Shown one piece after another: positions 8,656 to 15,928 of a stretch of 60,931 bases of DNA. The stretch covers positions 1-60,931 of the forward strand of contig JAQTUE010000031.1 of NCBI GenBank assembly GCA_028710415.1. The letters are read 5' to 3'. This DNA is from Paludibacter sp. (GTDB lineage: Bacteria; Bacteroidota; Bacteroidia; Bacteroidales; Paludibacteraceae). The translations under genes were made by a program, and so were the position numbers. The notes beneath the pieces are model-generated. The model had not been told where the DNA came from. It did no database searches and was given only the letters and a program-made list of their open reading frames with translations. Position 1 is the stretch's first letter. Each line of letters opens with the position of its first letter.

Positions 8656-9825
8656 TTAGAATACTATATAGTTATAATCGTTTTTTGAGCCATTTTGTTT
8701 ATTTATGTAATACTTTTTAAAAATAGGAGCAGAGGCATATTTATCAGCCCTGTACAATTGCAGGCAAAGTTTATCCTGAACCTCATCCCAATCGACAATT
8801 TGTTTGTAAGGGAAATTACTTTGAGGTTTTCCAATGAACTGGGATACATACTCCAATCCCTTTGAGATGCTCCTGCCATCTGCTGATTTTAGAGGGTATA
8901 AATCAATGTCCAGTGTTTTGGCAATGGCACACATATCCAGGAGATGGGTCAGGTTAAATGTGGAATACCCCAACGCCTTTGTCCTGACTAGTTCAAAAGG
9001 TTGCTTGCCATCAGGTTCAATCTGTGTAAATATGCGACGGGCAGCAAATTCTGTAATGAATTTACGGGCAACGTCTTCTTTCCCAACAAACAATGCAATC
9101 CGGGTAGCCTGAACTTCAAAGGCTGTACCGTGGTTGTTTTTTGTCTTGTATTCATCTTTCCCAATGGGGGAGGTAAGCATCCAGTTCAGGTACTCACCGA
9201 ACCAGTTGGTTAATCCCTGTTGGTCGTTCTTTGTAAAGGCTGTTGATTTTTTCAGTAACTCTATGCCTTCCAGCAGGTCAACAAATTTGTAGGTCTCAAT
9301 CATTCCTGCTCCTCGTCCTTTACCCCCGAAATGACCATAGATGGTTTGACCATAATTCAGGTTTGGGTTCATCTTTGTTTCAGGATTCATAAACCAGGCT
9401 CGCAAGTTCTCTACAGCCTTTGTGGCGTATTTTTCATCCGAGGTCAGGTAGTAGCCCAACGATAAGTAAACAACGCTGTTGGTCAAAGTTCCCAGGTTCT
9501 TCTTATCGGGAGTGGTAACGGCCCTGTTTGTCTCTCCATCTTTCCGGATATACGGACCTGTCGGATTCGCAGGATCCGGCCACCAATACGGGGCACAACT
9601 AAAATAATCATGCTTGTCCCCACTGGGGGCGATTTTGTCTTTATCAACAATCGTAGGAATGTCTTTTGTCAGGAAAGAATGTGCTTGTTGTAAAACATAA
9701 TCCTTTTCAATGGACTTTTCATTTCGGGCATTGTTGAGTTTTCCCATGTCCCAGACCCTGGTTTGACTTTGCATACTCAGGATTGACAAAGTAAAAATAA
9801 ATACGGATAGAACTGTTTTTTTCAT
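8656..9825 (-). CDS. PF05426 alginate lyase family protein (PL5/PL38-like)
   Basis: The start chosen is the internal Met at 9825, because MKKTVLSVFIFTLS begins a proper signal peptide; an upstream ATG at 9852 would add nine residues that break it. The mature protein is an (alpha/alpha) barrel of the alginate_lyase Pfam family. Visible motifs are GDKHDYFS, YWWPDP, NNHG (catalytic Asn-His) and the Arg-Tyr pair in VRTKALGYSTFN. PL38 members include glucuronan and alginate lyases, so the substrate is a polyuronate but which one is uncertain. It lacks a T9SS tail and is probably periplasmic. It is a close paralog of the next gene (9936-11117). Confidence 0.85.
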   Translation of the reverse strand: MKKTVLSVFIFTLSILSMQSQTRVWDMGKLNNARNEKSIEKDYVLQQAHSFLTKDIPTIVDKDKIAPSGDKHDYFSCAPYWWPDPANPTGPYIRKDGETNRAVTTPDKKNLGTLTNSVVYLSLGYYLTSDEKYATKAVENLRAWFMNPETKMNPNLNYGQTIYGHFGGKGRGAGMIETYKFVDLLEGIELLKKSTAFTKNDQQGLTNWFGEYLNWMLTSPIGKDEYKTKNNHGTAFEVQATRIALFVGKEDVARKFITEFAARRIFTQIEPDGKQPFELVRTKALGYSTFNLTHLLDMCAIAKTLDIDLYPLKSADGRSISKGLEYVSQFIGKPQSNFPYKQIVDWDEVQDKLCLQLYRADKYASAPIFKKYYINKQNGSKNDYNYIVF

Positions 9826-9890
9826 GATATGAATTTCTAAATCTTTGATCATTTAATTTTGATGAATTAATTAGTAATGTGCAGATATAC

Positions 9891-9932
9891 TGCATCTCCT
9901 GTCTTGACTCCTGTCTCTTGATTCTTGAGTCT
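9891..9932. repeat. Degenerate heptamer array (6 units)
   Basis: Six consecutive 7-bp units can be read as TGCATCT, CCTGTCT, TGACTCC, TGTCTCT, TGATTCT and TGAGTCT. They fill much of the short gap between the two PF05426 lyase genes. Similar 7-bp arrays with other unit sequences lie at 11171-11303, 46890-46930 and 53919-53967. Confidence 0.6.
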
Positions 9933-9935
9933 TAC

Positions 9936-11117
9936 TTAATAAACCATTAAATTACTGTCCTTGTCTTTGTCAGATTCACTGATCCTGTTCTTGTAATATT
10001 TCTCAAAAACAGGTGTGGAGGTCAGTTTGTCTGAACGGTAAAGCTGCCAGCATAATTTTGTCTGCACTTCGTCCCAGTCCTTAATTTGTTTATATGGAAA
10101 CTCACTCTGTGGTTTCCCAACATAAGTTGATAAAAACTCCAATGCTTTTGATATGCACCTGCCATCTGCTGATTTTGCATGGTATAAATCGATATTCAAA
10201 CTTTTCGCCAGATAGCACATATCCAGGATGTGGGTCAGGTTGAAGGTGGAATATCCCAAAGCGGTTGTCCGGGCTAATTCCAACGGTTGCGACCCATCCG
10301 GTTCAATTTGTGTAAACAGCCTGCGGGCGGCAAAGTCATTGCAGTATTTCCTGGCAATATCTTCTTTTCCCACAAAGATCGCATAACGGGTTGCCTGTAC
10401 ATCGAACGCAGTACCATGATTGTTTTTAGCGGTGTATTCCTCATTCCCTATTGGGGAGGTCATCATCCAATCCAGGTAGGATGCAAACCAGTTCTTTAAT
10501 CCCTGTTGGTCTTCTTTGGTAAATTTAGATGAACTTTTCAATAATTCGATGCCATCCAGCATGTCAATAAACGAATAGGTATCAATGATTCCTTCCCCGC
10601 GACCCAATCCGTTGTTCCGTCCGGGGATTGTCTGTCCATAATTCATGTTGGGATTCATGCGGGTATCAGGATTCATGAACCAGATACGCAGGTTGTTCAC
10701 TGCCTTTGCTGCATACTTTTCATCTGAAGTAAAATAATAGGCCAGTGAAAGACAGGTTACATTTTTAGCCATCAGTCCCAACGGACCCCTGTCCAGTTTA
10801 TCGATTTCATGATTTACAACCCCATCTTTGCGGATATAAGGACCTGTTGGATTTTTAGGATCCGGCCACCAATACCTGCCTGCACTCATATAATCATGTT
10901 TGTCTCCACTGGGAGGAGTCATTTCCTTATCCATGACTGTTGTAATGGTTTTCTTCAAACATTTGTCTGCATCATTCAAAACGTCTTGCGAAATACCATA
11001 ACCGGAAGCTTTTACTTTGCTTAATTTCTCCATGTTCCATATCCTGGCTTGTCCCGACAGGTTGCCTGCTGTAACAATAAACAGAGAGATAAATACCTTA
11101 AAAACTAGTTTTTTCAT
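9936..11117 (-). CDS. PF05426 alginate lyase family protein, paralog of the neighbouring gene
   Basis: This 393-aa protein has a signal peptide (about 1-23), the GDKHDYMS and YWWPDP motifs (71-86), N233-H234-G in KNNHGTAF, and the Arg-Tyr pair in LARTTALGYSTFN. It resembles the protein at 8656-9825 along its whole length, which indicates tandem duplication. Both are expected to be periplasmic (alpha/alpha)-barrel polyuronate lyases. Conservation of the catalytic residues in both copies suggests that both are active, perhaps with different specificities. It is followed on the minus strand by the heptamer array at 9891-9932 and preceded by the longer one at 11171-11303. Confidence 0.85.
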   Translation of the reverse strand: MKKLVFKVFISLFIVTAGNLSGQARIWNMEKLSKVKASGYGISQDVLNDADKCLKKTITTVMDKEMTPPSGDKHDYMSAGRYWWPDPKNPTGPYIRKDGVVNHEIDKLDRGPLGLMAKNVTCLSLAYYFTSDEKYAAKAVNNLRIWFMNPDTRMNPNMNYGQTIPGRNNGLGRGEGIIDTYSFIDMLDGIELLKSSSKFTKEDQQGLKNWFASYLDWMMTSPIGNEEYTAKNNHGTAFDVQATRYAIFVGKEDIARKYCNDFAARRLFTQIEPDGSQPLELARTTALGYSTFNLTHILDMCYLAKSLNIDLYHAKSADGRCISKALEFLSTYVGKPQSEFPYKQIKDWDEVQTKLCWQLYRSDKLTSTPVFEKYYKNRISESDKDKDSNLMVY

Positions 11118-11170
11118 AGACTTATTCTTATACTAAATTACTTTTTTATCTGCTGACCTAAATGCTACTG

Positions 11171-11303
11171 ACTCAATTCTCGATGCTTAATTCTCGATGC
11201 TTAATTCTCGATGCTTAATTCTCGATGCTCAATGATCGATGCTCAATGCTCAATGCTCAATGATCGATGCTCAATGCTCAATGCTCGATGCTTAATTCTC
11301 GAT
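11171..11303. repeat. Heptamer tandem array (19 units)
   Basis: Starting with ACTCAAT, nineteen 7-bp units run without a break in register. Most are GCTCAAT, GCTTAAT, TCTCGAT or GATCGAT. The array stops 6 bp before the stop codon of the esterase gene (11309) and fills most of the gap to the next lyase gene. A frame opens through part of it, but it is repeat-driven and not a plausible gene. Confidence 0.9.
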
Positions 11304-11308
11304 GCTAC

Positions 11309-12868
11309 TTACTGGTATTTTATAGTCTTTATCCCTGCTGTCAGCAATGGAAAATCATCCGTCCTGAAAGGGGTTGCCGGTAAATCTGCACTGTTTGTTA
11401 AGTTTGCTTCTGTCCAGTTATCCCACCCATAGCGAATTGCTTTGGGGGAGGTAATTCCTTCTGCCCAGACAACAACCTGATTACCTTTAATCTCAGCTTT
11501 CGCAGGTACAAAAATGTTATTGCTGCCACAAATTGTGAAACCTTGCAAGGAACCATTTGCTTTTAATCCTTCGTATACAAAATTGAACGATAATAAGGCT
11601 TGATTTGCTGTGAATTCGACGTTCTTATACACTGGCCCGGAATATGGTATGTCGATGCCGTATACGGTATTAAAAGCGCAAATTGCAAGCCTTTTCCCCA
11701 CAGGCTCCTTGTGAGGTGGGTGAATGGTACTTTTCTCGCCCAGGTCAATGGCAACTGCCATTCCTGTATTTTTTACATTCTGCCAGGTCATCAATTGCGC
11801 TTCCCTTAGTTCAGGCCAGATCGGACGGTTTCGGGTATCGGCATTGGAATAACCGGGTAACTGGACAAATAAGAACGGCAGGGCAGGGTTGTTAAAATCC
11901 ATGCGCCATTGTTCTATCATGGCCGGAAACAAGGTCCGGTACTGCTCGGCACGGGGTGAATTGTGTTCTCCCTGATACCAGATGGCTCCTTTTAACGAAT
12001 AGGGTATGACCCGTTTCAACATAGTATAATACAATCCGAATGGCCGGTTGTAATTCTGTTCCCCCATAGGCTCTTTAGGATTCTTTATTGTCGTATTTCC
12101 TGCTTTTACTGAATCCTGGTACTGTTTCAAATCATTCTCATATTTTGAAACCAAATCCAGGTACTTGGCTTTCCCAAGTTTTGAATAATAGCTTTCATAG
12201 TTTTCTACGATCGGTGACAGATCCGGGTTCTTTAGCAGCGATTCCCTGGTCATCCATGTTTCTGCTCCTGAGCCGCCTTTATAACAGCATATCACTCCTA
12301 CCGGGACATTCAGTTTTTGTTGCAGGTCTTTGGCAAAATAGTAGGCTACCGCTGACATTTTCGATACATTTTCTGTTGTTGCCGTACGCCAGTTCATGTC
12401 ACCGCGGGTTTTGTCGCCTTCATAAGCTTTGTAGGGTACCATGACAAAACGAATGTTCGTATTGTTGGCACGGACAATCTCCTGTTCCCCATTATCCGAT
12501 TTCTCCAGCATAAATGCCATGTTCGACTGGCCGCCTGCAATCCAGACTTCCCCAACATAGATTTCTTTTATCTTTACAGTGTCAGTTGCCGATATCACTG
12601 TCATAGGATATGGGCCGCCTTCCTTTAAAGCGGATAAGTCTGTTTTCCAATCGCCGTTTTTATCACTTTTCGTTTGTACTTTTTTATCCTGAATATTGAT
12701 GCTGATCGTTGTTGATGGTTTTGAGGTTCCCCAGATACTCACTTTTGAATTACGTTGTAATACGGCACCTTCATTAAAAAGCTCTCCCAGTTGAAGTTTT
12801 TGAGCTTCACTTTTGATACTTAATAACAAACACAATAAGATAATTGAAATGCTTAAATACTTTTTCAT
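11309..12868 (-). CDS. Sialate O-acetylesterase-like SGNH esterase
   Basis: This 519-aa protein has a signal peptide (1-22), a small beta domain (about 25-105), then a PF03629-type SGNH esterase. The nucleophile Ser115 is in AGGQSNM, the oxyanion segment is KGGSGAETW, WYQGEHNS is the third block, and a His in STIHPPHKE completes the set. The family removes O-acetyl groups from sugars. In a locus full of alginate lyases and without sialic-acid genes, deacetylation of O-acetylated uronate (as in bacterial alginate) is a reasonable inference. It has no T9SS tail, so it is periplasmic or released by another route. It lies 20 bp after the multidomain esterase gene. Confidence 0.85.
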   Translation of the reverse strand: MKKYLSISIILLCLLLSIKSEAQKLQLGELFNEGAVLQRNSKVSIWGTSKPSTTISINIQDKKVQTKSDKNGDWKTDLSALKEGGPYPMTVISATDTVKIKEIYVGEVWIAGGQSNMAFMLEKSDNGEQEIVRANNTNIRFVMVPYKAYEGDKTRGDMNWRTATTENVSKMSAVAYYFAKDLQQKLNVPVGVICCYKGGSGAETWMTRESLLKNPDLSPIVENYESYYSKLGKAKYLDLVSKYENDLKQYQDSVKAGNTTIKNPKEPMGEQNYNRPFGLYYTMLKRVIPYSLKGAIWYQGEHNSPRAEQYRTLFPAMIEQWRMDFNNPALPFLFVQLPGYSNADTRNRPIWPELREAQLMTWQNVKNTGMAVAIDLGEKSTIHPPHKEPVGKRLAICAFNTVYGIDIPYSGPVYKNVEFTANQALLSFNFVYEGLKANGSLQGFTICGSNNIFVPAKAEIKGNQVVVWAEGITSPKAIRYGWDNWTEANLTNSADLPATPFRTDDFPLLTAGIKTIKYQ

Positions 12869-12888
12869 TGAATAGGAACTTTGAAAAA

Positions 12889-15879
12889 TTAATTGACTAA
12901 TACTTTATATACCGATTCGTCTAAAGGAGTCTTAACCTTGATGATATAGATCCCTTTCCGGTTTATCTGAAAATTCTTGTCAGTGGTTTGCCTGATTTCT
13001 GTTCCAACCCCGTTATACACTTTTGTATTTGTTTTTTCAGCGGATGTTACCTGTACCTGATTGCCATTCATATTAATCTTAATGTTCGAATTGTTATGAA
13101 GCATGTCTGCGGATGTTCTCACCAGGTTATTCACTTCCGTAAGGAATACCGTGATTTCATTTTCCGATTGTGTGTTGTAAGCATCTGTAAACCCACCATG
13201 TCCGCCACCCGGTACCGTCGTGAACTTGTTCTTTACACCTGCTGCCTGCAATGCTGCCTGTAAAGTCACCGATTGGGTATAAGGCACAGTCGGGTCGGCA
13301 TCCCCATGGATAATGTAGGTCGGCGGTGTATTGGCATTCACATAAGTTAAAGGTGACAAGGTATTAATGTAGGTAGCATCTGTTGCATGCGGTCCTAACC
13401 AGTCAACCAACGAACCATAGAACATGAAGTTTTGTAAATCGGCAGGACCGTATTTGTCAATGACAGCCATGATTTTATATTCGCCTGTATAAGGTATGCA
13501 ATCATTGTCATAGATGGAATTGTTGGTCAGATAACCGGCTATTAAGGCCAGGTGTCCACCTGCCGAGCCACCCTGGAAAACGATTCTGTTTTTATCAATA
13601 TGCAATTCAGCGGCATGGTTCAACAAATAAATCATAGCTCCCCTCACATCTTCCACGGCTGCCGGGGCAGTCGCTTCACCCGTCATCCTGTATTCTACAT
13701 TTGCCACAGCATAGCCCATATTGAAATAGGTGCTGAAACCGCCCTGTTCTTCCTTGGTACCATGGTTCCATCCACCTCCGTGCATGTTGATCACTACTGG
13801 GACAGGGTTAACGGCATCGGTTGGATAATACACATCCATGCGGCAGTTGGTGCTGTTTACGTTTTTATAAACTACATCAAGCAACCCGTTATAATTAACA
13901 GGATATGCAACCGAGTGCAGGGTCTGGAAGTTGACAATAAACTTCTTTGAGAGATTTGTTACATTGGCTGCCTCTGCAAAAGCACCATCCGGAATTGTCA
14001 GTTTATAGCTTTTATTTGCAGAACTGGTGGTTGTCAGTGTAACCGGGATGGTTACTACATTATTCGAAATAATGCAATCGCTCAGAGGGATGTTTGTACT
14101 GTTTAAAGTGATGGTTCCCGTTCCGGCAACTACATTCTTATTGAAGCTAAATGTCAGTGTCTTCTTTAAATTTGCAAAGCACACTTCATTTTCCACTGGT
14201 GATGAGCTTTGAACATTTAAATCAAGCGTTTGCTGTAATGTCAAAGTCTTGATTTTGTATACATACAATCCACTGCTGGTATTATTGACAATGCGTAACT
14301 TTGTTTCTACACTTCGTGCAACTGGAATTCGGTAAATGCTGTCAGGCGATTTTATGGTGGTATAGGTTCCAATTGCCTGCCATTGGTTATTGGTCCATTC
14401 CTCCAGGCGGAAACTCATGGCTGTGGTTCCTGTGGCCGCATGGATCTCAACTTGTCCTACTGTTTTTAAGGTTGGAAATTCAAGAGCAGCATTCTCAGTA
14501 TTCCTTCCTAATAAAATACGGTTTGTATGGGTTTCTCCGGCTGTGCAGGTTAAGTTACCTGTGTACAAATATGTTTTTACCAGGTTAAAGCCATTCACTG
14601 TTGACGATGGGTAACTCCCAGTAGCGTAGGCTGTAGTAGCAACTGTCCCCCAGGTGCCGTCCCCAAAATCGGTAAGGATGAAGTCAATGGCATTTACCCC
14701 GATGGTTGTAAAAATAGCTGAGGCATCTGATAGCGAAGAATCGCTAAGCGTGGTGCCATTTCCTTTGGCAAGTACCTTGTATGTATAGCTGCTGCCTTGT
14801 GTTAACCCGGAGATGGCTAAGCTTGCGGTTACTTGCCCGCTCACGTTGGTTGTGCTTACCAGGGTTGTTCCCGAGTATACTTTTACATCATATCCGGTTG
14901 CGTTAGCTACAGGAGTCCAGTTTGCAGTGAATCCGGTTGATGTAATATCCGAGGCAACTCCTATCACCGGTGTTGTCAGGGCTGGTGCAGCGGCAGAGGA
15001 TGATTTAACCACATCTTCCCAAGTATTGCTGAATCGTAATCCTGCCACTTTGCCTCCTATTCCCGGACGCTGGCGAATGGTAATCCCTTTGATTGATTTC
15101 ATTCCGGCTGTTCCTGAAACGGTATTGTTTAAAGTGGCTGTGGAAGCTTCCGATACCCCCGGGGTTGGATTTATAAACAATGAAGCTGTTTCAGTGCCAC
15201 CGGTAGCAGCTGTTGTAAACTTTAATACAATTAAATAGGTGGTCCCGTAGGCCAGGTCCGCCGACCAGTTGTTGACACCTGCTGTTACAGTGCCTCCTGT
15301 TGCTACTCCATCAAATCCAACTCCCATTTGATAATTCCCGGCATTGGAGGATGCTTTTATAAATACTCTTCCACGTTGCGTATTTCCGGCATAGTTCCCA
15401 TCAAAAGTGATGAAATCGACTCCGACAGTTGTTGTAACCCCTGACAGATTAACCAGGGCACTCAGGTAGAATGTTCCAAAATAATCGGAGGATAGCGAAG
15501 TCAGGCTGTATATTGTTGAACGAAAGGTTGACGAGGCTACTGTTGATGGTTGGATGTTTGGATCCAGGATAATCGCCTTCCCAGCGTTATTGTCTATATA
15601 GTTAGAAAAACTCAACGTGCTGTTCTCAATGAGAGGTGATACTCCACCACCTTCACCACTGGTCAGTTTACCGCTCCGGTTCCATTGGTTTGCCATGAGC
15701 GGGGCTGTTGCCGTTTGAGTTGCATCGGCATAAACACCACGTTCCAGGCTTAAGCCATCTGCGCCAATTGCAGTAGCCGTGAAAAATGAACTGTAATCAA
15801 TGGGCAATACCTGTGGATAAGTTGCTTTTGCTAACAGGAAGCAAGTACACAAGGCGAAAAATAGCGTAATTCTTTTCAT
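12889..15879 (-). CDS. Multidomain secreted carbohydrate esterase (LamG-like, Fn3, novel module, Ig-like, alpha/beta hydrolase)
   Basis: This 996-aa protein reads as signal peptide (1-19), LamG-like jelly roll (25-290, related to the 342-aa protein nearby), Fn3 domain (300-392), an unassigned beta module (397-550) shared with two other regulon proteins, an SbsA-type Ig-like domain (558-653), an alpha/beta hydrolase (660-920) and a T9SS tail (935-996). In the hydrolase HGGGW (700-704) is the oxyanion segment, Ser772 sits in GGSAGG, the acid is in HGDAD (858-862) and His894 in GGGHGG. It resembles acetyl-xylan-type and feruloyl-type esterases of the BD-FAE kind. Context suggests removal of acetyl groups from acetylated uronans outside the cell. 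The exact ester is unknown. Confidence 0.85.
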   Translation of the reverse strand: MKRITLFFALCTCFLLAKATYPQVLPIDYSSFFTATAIGADGLSLERGVYADATQTATAPLMANQWNRSGKLTSGEGGGVSPLIENSTLSFSNYIDNNAGKAIILDPNIQPSTVASSTFRSTIYSLTSLSSDYFGTFYLSALVNLSGVTTTVGVDFITFDGNYAGNTQRGRVFIKASSNAGNYQMGVGFDGVATGGTVTAGVNNWSADLAYGTTYLIVLKFTTAATGGTETASLFINPTPGVSEASTATLNNTVSGTAGMKSIKGITIRQRPGIGGKVAGLRFSNTWEDVVKSSSAAAPALTTPVIGVASDITSTGFTANWTPVANATGYDVKVYSGTTLVSTTNVSGQVTASLAISGLTQGSSYTYKVLAKGNGTTLSDSSLSDASAIFTTIGVNAIDFILTDFGDGTWGTVATTAYATGSYPSSTVNGFNLVKTYLYTGNLTCTAGETHTNRILLGRNTENAALEFPTLKTVGQVEIHAATGTTAMSFRLEEWTNNQWQAIGTYTTIKSPDSIYRIPVARSVETKLRIVNNTSSGLYVYKIKTLTLQQTLDLNVQSSSPVENEVCFANLKKTLTFSFNKNVVAGTGTITLNSTNIPLSDCIISNNVVTIPVTLTTTSSANKSYKLTIPDGAFAEAANVTNLSKKFIVNFQTLHSVAYPVNYNGLLDVVYKNVNSTNCRMDVYYPTDAVNPVPVVINMHGGGWNHGTKEEQGGFSTYFNMGYAVANVEYRMTGEATAPAAVEDVRGAMIYLLNHAAELHIDKNRIVFQGGSAGGHLALIAGYLTNNSIYDNDCIPYTGEYKIMAVIDKYGPADLQNFMFYGSLVDWLGPHATDATYINTLSPLTYVNANTPPTYIIHGDADPTVPYTQSVTLQAALQAAGVKNKFTTVPGGGHGGFTDAYNTQSENEITVFLTEVNNLVRTSADMLHNNSNIKINMNGNQVQVTSAEKTNTKVYNGVGTEIRQTTDKNFQINRKGIYIIKVKTPLDESVYKVLVN

Positions 15880-15928
15880 GGGAGAATTTGTTTTTGATTG
15901 TATTATTTTATAGTGTGACGATAGCCGT

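Noticed and set aside
9826..9852. Upstream ATG at 9852 as the start of the PF05426 lyase
   Set aside because: It would put nine charged residues before the signal peptide, whereas the ATG at 9825 begins a typical one.
11178..11432. Plus-strand reading frame running through the heptamer array
   Set aside because: It is opened by the 7-bp repeat and overlaps the end of the esterase gene, with no recognisable protein features.
14813..15238. Plus-strand frame of 141 codons opposite the multidomain esterase
   Set aside because: It mirrors the Fn3 and LamG-like coding sequence on the other strand and has no features of its own.
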